From positions 2,405,168 through 2,469,167 of the forward strand of contig NZ_CP009528.1 of the NCBI RefSeq assembly GCF_000970025.1: 64,000 bases of DNA, given 5' to 3'. Below the pieces are notes generated by a model. It ran no database searches and was not told the DNA's origin. It worked only from the letters and a program-made list of their open reading frames with translations. Numbering within the stretch: position 1 is the stretch's first letter; every line of letters starts with the position of its first letter. This stretch comes from Methanosarcina barkeri MS (lineage in GTDB: Archaea; Halobacteriota; Methanosarcinia; Methanosarcinales; Methanosarcinaceae). Positions 36,465 to 45,415 of this stretch are shown in pieces. The position numbers were made by a program, and so were the translations under genes.

Positions 36465-37631
36465 ATGACATATAAAACTATAGTCGAAGGCACAACAAAG
36501 GTTTCAGTTCCGGTACCGCCTCCGGATGCAACCTTCCCTCCCTCGGCAGCTCCGGTTTTTTATAATCCGGAGATGGAACTTAACCGCGATATTAATGTTG
36601 CAGCCACGGCTGCATTTGTGAAAAGGCTTCTTTCGAGAAAAGAACTTCTCAGGGAAGAAGTTCATTATGTGGACGCTTTTTCAGCGTCAGGAATAAGGGG
36701 ACTTCGGATTGCAGGTGAAGTAGGGATCCATGCTACCATGAATGACTGGAGTCCTGAAGCACTCGAACTTATAAAGGAAAATATTAAAATTAACGAGCTT
36801 GAGGAAAAGACCCTGGCTACCCGTAAGAGTGCAAATGTGCTGCTTCACAAGCAAAAATACCATATCGTGGACCTCGACCCCTTTGGTACTCCTGCACCCT
36901 TCCTGGACGCGGCATCGGCCTCGGTCAGGAGTATGCTGTCGGTTACCGCAACAGATACGGCTCCCTTATGCGGGGCTCATCTGAAAGCCGGGATACGAAA
37001 ATATGCGGCTGTACCTCTTAACACTGAATACCATAGTGAAATGGGGCTTCGAGTTCTCCTGGGAGCGTGTGCCAGAGAGCTTGCAAAGCATGAAAAAGGG
37101 ATGTTACCTCTGCTTTCCCATGTGACACGCCACTATGTTCGCGCGTATCTTGAGATTCTCCCCGGAACAAAACAGACTGACCGAACTCTAAAATCAATGG
37201 GCTTTAGCATTCATTGCCCGAAATGCGGATTTCGAGGGCCTGTATACGGACTTGCAGTACATATAGAAAAAGAATGCCCTGTTTGCGGAGCTTCCACACA
37301 AATTGCAGGGCCTCTATGGCTTGGGCCATTCAGGGAACAGGCATTCTGTGATGAGGTTATTTCCGAACTTGAAGTGCATCCTCTAAACACAAGGGATAAA
37401 GCAAAAAAAATAATTACTTTCTGCAGGGATGAACTCGATATCCCGATGTTCTATGACCAACATGTGATCTGTAAAGAACTTGGAGCTTCTGCAACCGGAA
37501 TAGAAATCCTGATAGAAGCCCTTAAAGCCAACGGATTTGAAGCATCAAGGACTCATTTCAGCGGTACTTCATTCCGAACCGATGCGCCTATTACAGAAAT
37601 TAAGGAAATAATCAGGGCGCTTTCAGAGTGA
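36465..37631 (+). CDS. trm1: tRNA (guanine(26)-N(2))-dimethyltransferase Trm1
   Basis: 388 residues, full length for archaeal Trm1. Converts G26 of tRNAs to m2(2)G with SAM. Visible features: the N-terminal VEGTTKVSVP, PVFYNPEMELNRDINV, the SAM motif VDAFSASGIRGLR (about 63-76), the catalytic region HIVDLDPFGTPAPFLDAA (about 132) and a C-terminal zinc-binding CPKCGFRGP ... CPVCG (about 252-277). Starts 24 bp after the lipoprotein stop on the same strand, so co-transcription is possible though unrelated in function. Housekeeping gene, no anomalies. Confidence 0.97.
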   Translation: MTYKTIVEGTTKVSVPVPPPDATFPPSAAPVFYNPEMELNRDINVAATAAFVKRLLSRKELLREEVHYVDAFSASGIRGLRIAGEVGIHATMNDWSPEALELIKENIKINELEEKTLATRKSANVLLHKQKYHIVDLDPFGTPAPFLDAASASVRSMLSVTATDTAPLCGAHLKAGIRKYAAVPLNTEYHSEMGLRVLLGACARELAKHEKGMLPLLSHVTRHYVRAYLEILPGTKQTDRTLKSMGFSIHCPKCGFRGPVYGLAVHIEKECPVCGASTQIAGPLWLGPFREQAFCDEVISELEVHPLNTRDKAKKIITFCRDELDIPMFYDQHVICKELGASATGIEILIEALKANGFEASRTHFSGTSFRTDAPITEIKEIIRALSE

Positions 37632-37804
37632 GTTCCTTAGATAAAAATGCAAAGGTAAAAGTAAAGGTTGGTAACTGTTTCAGTATTATATAAACCATAT
37701 AAACCACTGAAGAATCTCAGTATTATATAAGCCATTGAAGAATACTTAAAGTGCTTTGACTCAGATCTAGAAGTAACCCGCTAGAGAAATTCCAATGTGA
37801 TATT

Positions 37805-38425
37805 ATGTCCGACGAAAATCCAGAAAAGTTATTTTTGCAGGAAAAACCCACTCGTGCGCTATTGTTTATAGGCTCAATGGGGAAGACCTATGCGTCTGTT
37901 ATTTCTAAAGAGATAGACTCCACCTTTGCTCATACAACAAGGATCCTCGCGAAAATGGAACAGTGCGGACTTATAAGATTCACATCTGAAGGGCGGATAA
38001 AGTTTGTTGAACTTACAGAATACGGAAGAGAGGTTGAAGCTGCTCTTAAAGAGTTCAGGGATTTAATTGAAGAGGAGCCTTTGAAGGATAAGAACGAGGA
38101 GTTCCAGGATACAGGTCCTGAAAATGAAGAAGCTGCAGAAAATGAAGGCGGTAAAGAACCTGAACAGGTAGAAGAGCTTGACCCTCTGAGCGCTGAAATT
38201 TTTGAGAAGATTCAAAAACTCAGAAACAAAATCGAAAGTATACATAGGGACGCAATAGAGCAGAGAGATAGTAAGGATACGATTTCTCGGAAACTTGGCC
38301 CTTATAGTCGGGATATTAAAAAACTCCAGAACCAGATTGAAAGGGCAGAAAGCCCCATTAATGAGACTGTAATCTCAGCTCTGGAAGAAAGTGAAAAGCT
38401 TCTGGAAGCTTACCTCAGGAGCTGA
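37805..38425 (+). CDS. MarR-like winged-helix DNA-binding protein
   Basis: 206 residues. The N-terminal ~85 residues form a winged helix: KPTRALLFIGSMGKTYASVI (helix 1-2), IDSTFAHTTRILAKMEQCGL (recognition helix) and IRFTSEGRIKFVELTEYG (wing). An acidic low-complexity stretch (about 90-130, rich in Glu) and a C-terminal coiled helix (about 135-205) follow, probably for dimerisation. Likely a transcriptional regulator; the target and ligand cannot be inferred. It lies between trm1 and the DUF2110 gene, 56 bp before the latter, a possible two-gene unit. Confidence 0.85.
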   Translation: MSDENPEKLFLQEKPTRALLFIGSMGKTYASVISKEIDSTFAHTTRILAKMEQCGLIRFTSEGRIKFVELTEYGREVEAALKEFRDLIEEEPLKDKNEEFQDTGPENEEAAENEGGKEPEQVEELDPLSAEIFEKIQKLRNKIESIHRDAIEQRDSKDTISRKLGPYSRDIKKLQNQIERAESPINETVISALEESEKLLEAYLRS

Positions 38426-38481
38426 GGAATAATTCAGTTCCCGGTAAAAACAAAGCAGAAGAGAGAATTGGTAGGAAAAAT

Positions 38482-39177
38482 ATGATGAAAGTTGTAACCC
38501 TCCAGCATATTTACGGAAAGAACCGGGAAAGAATGGCTGGACTTTTGAAAACTCTGGTTGAGAACGAATTGAAAGACCTTGAAGTAAAATTTGAGATTTC
38601 CATTACCCCTGAAAACTGGGCCGAGTTCATCCTTGAAGGCGAGGATGAGGAAGTGTCTGCAAATCTGCTGACCTCCAGATATGGGACGCCTGCAAAGAAA
38701 GCTGAACCTGGAAAGGTTTATATGGGATTTCTCCAGGCTTTCGGAGAGGACGCTTTTCTGGTCAATATTGGAGTGCCTGTAAAAGTTGAAACCGAAGAAC
38801 TGAAAGCTCTGGGCAGCGGAAAGCCAAAACAGCTTGCATCGAGATTCGGTCTCATACCCCATTTGCCGGCTGAGGTTGAGGTTATTGAGGCTAATAAGAA
38901 TTTAAAAGCTCGTTTCACCAAAAAACAGCTTGATATCTGGTGGAGCTGGATAAAGGCAGCTACTGATAGGGTAACTGTTAACGGGGCAACCCGCTCGGAA
39001 ATCAAAAGCGCAATTAAAAAAACAGGTCATGGAAGGGACATTTACGAAATCGAGCGCCTTGGGCTTCTGGAACATACAATCGTGTGCCGAGAAAAAACCG
39101 ACGGGCCTGGTATAGTTGCAGCAATAGGACCTCGTCTGAAATCCGAGATGGGAGTCGTAATCGGAACTTCTCGCTGA
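38482..39177 (+). CDS. DUF2110 family protein
   Basis: 231 residues (two adjacent ATGs at 38482 and 38485; GGTAGGA precedes them). The N-terminus KVVTLQHIYGKNRERMAGLL, a central VYMGFLQAFGEDAFLVNIGV and the C-terminal EIERLGLLEHTIVCREKTDG are those of the archaeal DUF2110 family. Soluble, no catalytic motif apparent; the family may bind nucleic acid but this is unproven. Follows the winged-helix gene on the same strand. Confidence 0.88.
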   Translation: MMKVVTLQHIYGKNRERMAGLLKTLVENELKDLEVKFEISITPENWAEFILEGEDEEVSANLLTSRYGTPAKKAEPGKVYMGFLQAFGEDAFLVNIGVPVKVETEELKALGSGKPKQLASRFGLIPHLPAEVEVIEANKNLKARFTKKQLDIWWSWIKAATDRVTVNGATRSEIKSAIKKTGHGRDIYEIERLGLLEHTIVCREKTDGPGIVAAIGPRLKSEMGVVIGTSR

Positions 39178-39346
39178 CATCTCATTCTGACAAGGAAAAT
39201 AGACCGAAGCTCGAAAAAAGAGATGGGCCAAAAAAAATTTTATAAGCCATTTTATAAGCCAGTTGATTTTAAGAATGGATTGCGGCTTAAGACCCTAAGT
39301 TGTTAATAATAATACAAATGTAATGCTATCAGCGCGGTAAAGAAAT

Positions 39347-40084
39347 TTATACTGTTATCTTAAAAAGGCAGTGTTCATGCCCTGATCCGTAACATTCGGT
39401 CTCGGTAACTCTGCACTCCTTCTCAAGCTTTCCTTTAAGAATTCCCTCAATAATGCCTTCCGTTAAGGTGCAAAAGGGTTTTCCTGTTACCGGTGTTGAT
39501 CTGGCTTTGAAATTGTCTTCAATCTGAAGAGCAGGGAGGTCCACAAGTACGGTAACCCTGCACTTCCTATGGAATTCCAGAAAATCCCCGATTTCTCTCA
39601 GGAGTTCTTCAGGGGTTTCTGATTTAAAATTAGGGGAAATAGATCTTCCGAGATCGGTTCCTATCATTTTTACAACAGGGGTATTATCAATCCCATATGC
39701 TTCAAAGCCAAAGTAAAGCGCATGGAGCAGGATTTCTGTAAAACAGAACCTATCGTTTCCGCATGAAGGAACCTTTTCCAGTAAACTTCTATAATTCTCA
39801 ATGAAAGGCTCCTGAGAGCAGCCCATGTAGCGGGAAGTGAGAGAATAAATCTTTCGACGGCGATCTCCTGGATCAAAGTTTTCTTTCACAAGCTCGCATG
39901 ACCTTAGATTGTTGAGGTGTACGGAAATAGTTGATTTGGCTTTTGCTGTAAATTTTACGATTTCATCAAACGACCTGGGTTCTTCCCTGAGCAAATTAAG
40001 GATCTGGAGTTTAACAGGACTGCCTATTGCTACCAGTCCGGTGTCATTATAAAAAAATTCTGTTTTACTCTCAGGTTTTGCCAT
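39347..40084 (-). CDS. ArsR-type HTH regulator with C-terminal V4R domain
   Basis: 245 residues. Residues 15-80 form an ArsR-like winged helix (GSPVKLQILNLLREEPRSFD, then AKSTISVHLNNLRSCELV). The remainder (about 95-245) looks like a V4R small-molecule-binding domain ending with ECYGSGHEHCLFKI, where the paired Cys/His are typical. One-component sensor-regulators of this type occur in many methanogens. Faces away from the DUF2110 gene; its own promoter has TATA-like ATATATATTTATA at about 40150. The ligand and regulon are unknown. Confidence 0.88.
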   Translation of the reverse strand: MAKPESKTEFFYNDTGLVAIGSPVKLQILNLLREEPRSFDEIVKFTAKAKSTISVHLNNLRSCELVKENFDPGDRRRKIYSLTSRYMGCSQEPFIENYRSLLEKVPSCGNDRFCFTEILLHALYFGFEAYGIDNTPVVKMIGTDLGRSISPNFKSETPEELLREIGDFLEFHRKCRVTVLVDLPALQIEDNFKARSTPVTGKPFCTLTEGIIEGILKGKLEKECRVTETECYGSGHEHCLFKITV

Positions 40085-40287
40085 AATATCTTTAGATAAG
40101 TTGCATTTAGAATATATAAATCGTTCGCACGTCCACGAATGATTTCATAATATATATATTTATAAATTTATAAAATTGATGATTTGTATGAACGAGCCCG
40201 AAAAGAAAAATATCTTGTTTGGAAAAAGGAAAGGTTGATTCGGGAATAGATAGATCTTATTCAAAAAGAGAATTAACAGAGGAAGGA

Positions 40288-40440
40288 ACAAAAGCAAATG
40301 ACACATTTATGACGATTGTTCAGACAGCAAAGAAACTGGGTGTAATTGCATATCATCATATGTAATATATTAGGCAGCACATTCTAGATGCCATCTCTGG
40401 TTCAACGAATCAGAGAAAAAAGCTCACTGAATGGAAATTG
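40288..40440 (+). mobile_element. Short transposase remnant (IS66-like C-terminus)
   Basis: Reads TKANDTFMTIVQTAKKLGV, then stop at 40363, then frame continues with ILDAISGST. The phrase NTFMTxxQTAKKLGxxxY followed by DRISG is characteristic of IS66-type transposase ends. The remainder of the transposase is absent. Flanking 40440-40700 has no recognisable gene. Confidence 0.4.
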
Positions 40441-40708
40441 AGAGATTTCCACTCAATTTGAAGAGGATACGTTGTCCTCAGGAGTAATGGGTTGGTATGC
40501 ATTCGTGCCGGGATGGAATGCGTTCACGTCATATTGAACATGGATCACGCTGTCTAGGGGTTCATTGAGGTTAATGGAATAAGAAAAGATCTCAAAGGTA
40601 ACGGGGCTAAAGGGTGATGGAGGCTATATAAAAAAGGATTGGGGCATTTCGATGCCTTTCTCCTGGATATTCATATTAAACTAGCCAGACAGCTATATAA
40701 TGAGACAT

Positions 40709-41923
40709 TTAGAAGGTAAGGTCAATTTCCTTAATCACATCCTCGATAATTAAAAGACCTTTTTCTAACTCTTCCTTCTTGATGTTTAGCGCGGGAAATA
40801 TCCTGATTCCATTACCCTGAGTTTGAGTGACAAATACACCTCTTGCCAAACACTCATTTTTGACATTTGTAGCGATGTCTTCGCTCTGGAATTCGACCAT
40901 AATAAGAAGCCCTTTTCCCCGTATGTCGGCAATTACATTCCCATAAATTTTTGGCCATAAACTCATTTTTTCCAGGGCAAAAGAGCCCATTTCTTTCACA
41001 TTTTGGGAAATGTTGTTATCTATAAGATATTTTATCACTGCATAGGAAACGGCACAACCAAGAGGGTTGCCACAGTATGTACCTCCGTGGTCGCCTATTT
41101 CGAGTTTCTTTGCGACGTTCTCAGACAAAGCAAAAGCACCAAATGGGAAACCACCTGCAATTCCTTTTGCCATTGTCATAAAGTCTGCTTTCGCACCACA
41201 AGAACTTGTAACAAAAGCTGGCCCTGTTCTGAAAAATCCGGTTTGGATCTCATCCACGATCAACAGGCTGCCATTCTTATTACACAGGCTGCTTACCTCT
41301 TTCAGGTATCCTTCAGAAGGTATGTGAACTCCACCTTCTCCCTGAATAGGTTCAAGAATTACTGCAGCAACATTCTCGTCCAGGGAACGTTTCATAGCTT
41401 CCAGGTCATCATAGGGTACGAACCGATAATTAGGCATCAGAGGACTATACCTATCTCTATGCTTGGCCTGACCTGTGGCCGATGTAGTACTAATCGTACG
41501 ACCATGAAAGCTTTGATCTGTAGAAATTATGTCGGGCCTGCCTGTTACCTTTCGAGCCAATTTAATGGCAGCGTCATTTGCTTCAGCTCCGCTATTTGTG
41601 AAGAATACTCTTGTAAGATTGGGAGGCAGAATTTCTACGAGTAAGGACAGTAGACGTGCACGTGCCGGGGAATATGTAAGTCCCGAATTGGGGTTTTGAA
41701 TTATTTTTTTTCCCTGATCGATCAAGGCCTCAGTGATAACCGGGTTTGCATGACCAATACATGTTACACCCCAACCTGCTGTGAAATCAATATACATCTT
41801 CCCTTCTTCATCCCATACATAAACTCCATCTCCTTTTTCAATGGAGATTTTCTGCTTCACGAAGAAAGGCGGGAGGCACTTGTCCTCGATTTCAAATGTT
41901 GTCTTGCTTGACATATAACTCAT
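40709..41923 (-). CDS. Class III pyridoxal-phosphate aminotransferase (acetylornithine/diaminobutyrate type)
   Basis: 404 residues. Fold-type I class III enzyme: GWGVTCIGHANPVI, FFTNSGAEANDAAIKLARK (about 106), SFHGRT (about 140), LEPIQGEGGV (about 192), the Asp of LLIVDEIQTGFFRTG (about 220), the PLP lysine in MTMAKGIAGGFPFGA (about 253), and GTYCGNPL near 282. Transfers the omega-amino group of a basic amino acid to 2-oxoglutarate. ArgD is the closest functional reading, but 4-aminobutyrate or ornithine transaminases share these motifs, and no arg genes are nearby. Two in-frame ATGs (41923 and 41914) are possible starts. Intact. Confidence 0.92.
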   Translation of the reverse strand: MSYMSSKTTFEIEDKCLPPFFVKQKISIEKGDGVYVWDEEGKMYIDFTAGWGVTCIGHANPVITEALIDQGKKIIQNPNSGLTYSPARARLLSLLVEILPPNLTRVFFTNSGAEANDAAIKLARKVTGRPDIISTDQSFHGRTISTTSATGQAKHRDRYSPLMPNYRFVPYDDLEAMKRSLDENVAAVILEPIQGEGGVHIPSEGYLKEVSSLCNKNGSLLIVDEIQTGFFRTGPAFVTSSCGAKADFMTMAKGIAGGFPFGAFALSENVAKKLEIGDHGGTYCGNPLGCAVSYAVIKYLIDNNISQNVKEMGSFALEKMSLWPKIYGNVIADIRGKGLLIMVEFQSEDIATNVKNECLARGVFVTQTQGNGIRIFPALNIKKEELEKGLLIIEDVIKEIDLTF

Positions 41924-42060
41924 TTCCTCTATAACCGGAAGAAACTTGAGGGTAGCACCTGAGAAATGCTTATCTCAGACCAACTGTCCGGTATCGCTAA
42001 ATTCAATTGAAGTTATCCCACTTTATCAATCTGTTGATATCTGAAAGTCGAACATTAATA

Positions 42061-42182
42061 TAGGACTTACGCACTTGAAAAGAAAAATCAATTACAGCAA
42101 AGATTGTGGATTAAAGTCACATTTTAGATAATTAGCGGCCTGATGCTGTTGATTCTTCAGTTCAACTGCGTATAAGTTCTAA
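42061..42182. repeat. TIR element family B, copy 1
   Basis: Left end TAGGACTTACGCACTTGAAA; right end in reverse complement TTAGAACTTATACGCAGTTG. The ~35 bp ends continue as AATCAATTACAG / AATCAACAGCATC. Second copy at 51237-51355. It lies directly upstream of the DUF3795 gene and may affect its promoter. Confidence 0.75.
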
Positions 42183-42221
42183 GCATATTTGAGATCAACA
42201 GTTGTCTCTTGAGGTAAAAAG

Positions 42222-42689
42222 ATGAATGAAAAGTTCACAGCTTGGTGTGGGTTATGTTGTATCGATTGCATCCCTTCTAACAAGGATTTGTTTGATCTCG
42301 TTCATAAACTTGAAGAAACACTTTCCAATCTTCAGTTTGATGAGTATGCAAAACTTAAATCTGAGAAAAATCCTGTCTTTGAAGAATATCCGGTATTTAT
42401 CAGGTTACTTAAGGAAATCGAATCATTAAAATGTCCTGTACCTTGCAGAGAAGGAGGTGGAAAACCTGTCTGTGAAATCAGGAACTGTGTGCAAGGTAAA
42501 GGATACCTCGGATGCTGGGAGTGCAGCGATCGCTGTAGCTGTACTAAACTTGATTATTTGAGGTCCGTTCATCCGAATTTAGACTACCACTTAGACTTAA
42601 TTGGCAAATACGGTCCAGAAAGATGGTTTTCAAAACGTGGAATCCATTATAGGTGGCAAAAAGAAAGTACTGAAAAAACAAAACCATAG
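42222..42689 (+). CDS. Cysteine-rich DUF3795-like protein
   Basis: 155 residues with ten cysteines. The N-terminal AWCGLCCIDCIPSN and a later KCPVPCREGGGKPVCEIRNC ... GYLGCWECSDRCSC resemble DUF3795 proteins, which look like metal or Fe-S binding small proteins. Between them lies an ~60-residue helical part. TTGAGG stands 10 bases before the ATG. No membrane segment. The biochemical role is unknown. Promoter region coincides with TIR element B. Confidence 0.8.
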   Translation: MNEKFTAWCGLCCIDCIPSNKDLFDLVHKLEETLSNLQFDEYAKLKSEKNPVFEEYPVFIRLLKEIESLKCPVPCREGGGKPVCEIRNCVQGKGYLGCWECSDRCSCTKLDYLRSVHPNLDYHLDLIGKYGPERWFSKRGIHYRWQKESTEKTKP

Positions 42690-42889
42690 TTAGTATGGGA
42701 TCTATTTATTCGTCATCGATAAAGATTCGTTTCTTTCTTCTACTTGTTAGTTTGGGATGATGAAGAGACTCAGCTGACCTAAAAAATGGATAATATTTGA
42801 AGAAAAAACGAACTAATTTTTTGACCCAAATTTTGATTTAGAATCTATCCGAAAAGTAGAATTACTACATTCTAGGGCAATGTTGAGTA

Positions 42890-43593
42890 GTGGCAACACG
42901 AAAAAACGTACAGGACTATGAGCTCTCCGACGAGTTCTGGACTAAAACCAAACCATTCTTACCTCTTCCTAAACCTAAAAAGAAACCTGGAAGACCTATA
43001 GTCATGAGGATAAATAATGCAACTACTCAATAAGGTACAATGAGCTTTTGTTGCAATAACTACAGGCGTGACTATAGAAAAGATGATAAGAGAATCTTGA
43101 GTGGTATTTTCGATCTTCTTCATACTGGCTGCCAATGGAAATCTTTGCCACGATTTTATGGAGCTTCAAGTACTGTCCATGATCGATTTCAAGAATAGCA
43201 AAGATCCGGATTATTTGAGAACATGTGGAAAGCTGGTCTACTGGAATGCGAGCATAAAAATGGATTATAGTGGGAGTGGCAAGCACTTGACGGTGCTATG
43301 ACAAAAGCACCATTAGGTGGAGCTGGGATCGGATATCAGAAAATTGGTTAAAGAATATGGTCATACTGCCCATATTAAAAGCCGTGGAGAAGAAAACATA
43401 AGAATAGAGAGACCAAGTTTTAGGGCAAGAAGATGGGTTGTAGAAAGGACATATTCCCTGGATAAACAGATTCAAAAGACTGCTTATAAGATGAGAAACG
43501 AAAATCGAGAATTACTTTGCTATGCTTCATTTCACATGCGCATGGATAACATTCAAAGCAGCAGGACTTTTCGGATATGTTCTTAGTCTTTGA
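42890..43593 (+). pseudogene. Decayed IS5-type transposase gene
   Basis: Reading across frames: VQDYELSDEFWTKTKPFLPL, then KKKPGRP | RKDDKRILSGIFDLLHTGCQ, then WKSLPRFYGASSTVHDRFQ, WQALDGAMTKAPLGGAG, HIKSRGEENIRIERPSFRAR, RWVVERTYSLDKQIQ and a C-terminal ITFKAAGLFGY. This is the order of a DDE transposase of the IS5 group. There are several frameshifts, an internal loss after GGAG, and a 76 bp insertion between the GRP and RKDD codons. Inactive. Ends of the element not identified. Confidence 0.85.
42999..43074. mobile_element. 76-bp TIR element (family A) inserted in the IS5 transposase, with TA duplication
   Basis: Begins TAGTCATGAGG and ends GCGTGACTA, so the ends are inverted repeats TAGTCA/TGACTA. 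It is flanked by TA at 42997-42998 and 43075-43076. Removing the element plus one TA restores the transposase codons CCT AGA (Pro-Arg in GRP-RKDD). A copy with the same interior (ATAATGCAACT, TTGTTGCAA, TACAGG) is at 62388-62464. TA duplication is typical of the IS630/Tc1/mariner group. Confidence 0.85.
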
Positions 43594-43713
43594 TTTTTAT
43601 TAAAATTGTTCATAAAAGCGAAATTTAAAAATAATTTTACATATATAGTTTCTGTATCTGCGAGCAAGGTCCACGAAAACTAGGATTGAATCTTGTAGTC
43701 AACGAGCTAAGCA

Positions 43714-44277
43714 ATGGGAACATACATGAACTACAATAATATGACAAAAGATGATTTTGACAGAATTCTTTATGCACGTATTAAAGAGGAAAATCTTGAA
43801 TCAATAGTCAATATTCCAGGAGTTTATGAAATAGTATCTAAACACTTCGGTAGTGATAGACTTCGTAACGAAGAAATTACTCAATCAATAGTTAAAATTC
43901 CAGGTGTTTATGAAATAGTATCCAAACATTTCAACAATGATATACTTGAAATGTGGGAGTATGAGCAATATATAAAGGTCAAAGATATTGTAGAAAAAAT
44001 TGGTTTGTGGAATCCAGAATTCCAACGAACCTCAGTGTTATTAAAATTACTAAATGAATTAATTGAAGTGCTTTACGGTACTCTGGATCTAAAACTGGAT
44101 AAATATGTCAACCTTCGTGCACTTCCGGTTAGAGAGTTTTTTAAAGATGTCGTGGATAAATATTCAGACTACCCTATCTGGACATGTGATTTTGAAGGAT
44201 CATGTCTTGTTGGTGCAGAGAAGTTTGAAATCGAACCTGTTGATTCAATTCTCCAGCGTTTTGAGGATGATGAATAA
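43714..44277 (+). CDS. Hypothetical protein with an internal 33-residue repeat
   Basis: 187 residues, soluble, acidic, mostly helical. The phrase SIVNIPGVYEIVSKHF (about residues 30-45) recurs as SIVKIPGVYEIVSKHF (about 63-78). The DNA of the repeat is also highly similar, so this is a recent intragenic duplication. C-terminal part: LKLLNELIEVLYGTLDLKL, then VREFFKDVVDKYSDYPIWTC. No signal peptide or known motif. The ATG at 43714 has only a weak ribosome site; the next in-frame ATG (43726) is possible. Lies between two IS remnants. Family not recognised. Confidence 0.65.
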   Translation: MGTYMNYNNMTKDDFDRILYARIKEENLESIVNIPGVYEIVSKHFGSDRLRNEEITQSIVKIPGVYEIVSKHFNNDILEMWEYEQYIKVKDIVEKIGLWNPEFQRTSVLLKLLNELIEVLYGTLDLKLDKYVNLRALPVREFFKDVVDKYSDYPIWTCDFEGSCLVGAEKFEIEPVDSILQRFEDDE

Positions 44278-44489
44278 CATTTGATAAAGAACTTTTATAT
44301 GAAGAGGCGTAAAACCCCTGTTTCTTTACCTCAGGGAATATAAGCATCAACGTCTCTCCTATTCTTTTCAGTATTCTTTAACTTCATAGACCATCGGATA
44401 ATTTAATATTAAATTAAGGTATGCGAAAACCAGGCAATCTTTTTTTAAGAGTTTACCATCAGGCTCAGTAGGTTGTAGAAAAACCTTCG

Positions 44490-44640
44490 ACTCTAGCTTG
44501 TAACTACTTAAAGCCGAAACGAGCGAAAGAGCAAGACTCAGTACTGACGGTTCAGCTGGAATTAAAGCCTTTGGAGATGCCGATGGTCATCTATGATGAG
44601 GAAGCCGCTAAGTCTTTAGCTTAGTGGCAGGTCACAGTAA
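44490..44640 (+). mobile_element. IS200/IS605-type right-end remnant with TnpB-like C-terminal frame
   Basis: A frame reading AKEQDSVLTVQLELKPLEMP, then VIYDEEAAKSLA and TAG at the hairpin CTAAG-TCTTTAG-CTTAG (about 44610-44628). The last ~26 bp occur in reverse orientation at 11688-11713. Position of the stop inside the terminal hairpin is usual for the B-type ORF of IS200/IS605 elements. The rest of the element is absent. Confidence 0.45.
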
Positions 44641-44858
44641 TCAGAAAGCCTATCATATAATGACTTTGTAAATATGTTTCCCAATCGTAGCAATGATAAT
44701 CTTGGAAACAAAATCAAACAAGAGCCTATCCGGAAAGTATTGTAACCCACTAACTTCTACATATGCTATCACAATCTAAACGGATGAAAGACACAGTTGT
44801 TAATTACCTTTACAAATGCTTTGCGTTTTTTCACGTTACTTATCACCCTAAAATCAGA

Positions 44859-44942
44859 TGCGAAGGTGGAGTTTGAATCCACGAATACCTTCGTAAACGG
44901 ATCTTAAGTCCGCCGTCTTTGACTGTGTTGAGCAACCCTTGC
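44859..44942 (-). tRNA. tRNA-Leu (anticodon TAA), degenerate; possibly a pseudo-tRNA
   Basis: 84 nt on the minus strand. Acceptor arms GCAAGGG and CCTTCGC pair with one mismatch (A3-C70) and one G-T. The D arm is poor (GCT against GAC) and the invariant GG of the D loop is altered (AGTC). The anticodon arm GCGGA-CTTAAGA-TCCGT is good, with anticodon TAA; a long variable arm CGAAGGTATTCG and T arm GTGGA-TTCAAAC-TCCAC are good. The 3' half is therefore well kept and the 5' half is decayed. No CCA is encoded. Could be a relic of integration at a tRNA gene or a dying gene copy. Confidence 0.6.
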
Positions 44943-45136
44943 ATGTTGGCTTGTTTACTTTTAGATAATATTTAGTCCTAGATGTTGTACTCTGAACATG
45001 GTGATTCAGACGAAAAATTGAATGTACTTTTTCCCTTATATTTCGCCTCTTTTTATATCCAAAATCCACTATCTCTCGAATTTCCCCATCAGAACTAACC
45101 ATAACTATAAATCAGGGTTATTCAAAATAGCCATTT

Positions 45137-45415
45137 GTGACCTCTGAAGAAACTGTACGGGCGGAAATCCTTGTATCCGGAAGGGTACAGGGCGTGGGTT
45201 TTCGAAGATTTGCAAGAAACGCAGCCCAGCGTCTGGGTGTAGAATCTAACCCCAAAAATTTAAGAGACGGCAGGGTTTTTGTCATTGCCGAAGGCAGACC
45301 TGAAGCTGTGGAACTTTATATAAATGAACTCAGGAAAGGACCCATGTTTGCACACGTGGAAGATGTCGATGTCACTTTTAGGGAAGCCCTTGGAAATGTT
45401 TACCAAGCCTTTTGA
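45137..45415 (+). CDS. acyP: Acylphosphatase
   Basis: 92 residues, usual length. Hydrolyses the carboxyl-phosphate bond of acylphosphates. The signature VSGRVQGVGFRRFARNAAQR (about 13-32) contains the catalytic Arg of GVGFRR, and the second signature NLRDGRVFVIAEG (about 43-55) supplies the Asn. The strand GVESNPKNLRDG replaces the commoner GVRGWVRN form; the Asn is kept. GTG start at 45137. The C-terminus runs into the tandem 69-bp repeat at 45407-45544. Single gene. Confidence 0.93.
   Translation: MTSEETVRAEILVSGRVQGVGFRRFARNAAQRLGVESNPKNLRDGRVFVIAEGRPEAVELYINELRKGPMFAHVEDVDVTFREALGNVYQAF

Noticed and set aside
44785-44877. Plus-strand frame MKDTVVNYLYKCFAFFHVTY ending in the tRNA 3' end
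   Set aside because: Protein-like but short, with no ribosome site, and its tail is simply the tRNA sequence. Kept only as a note in the tRNA finding.
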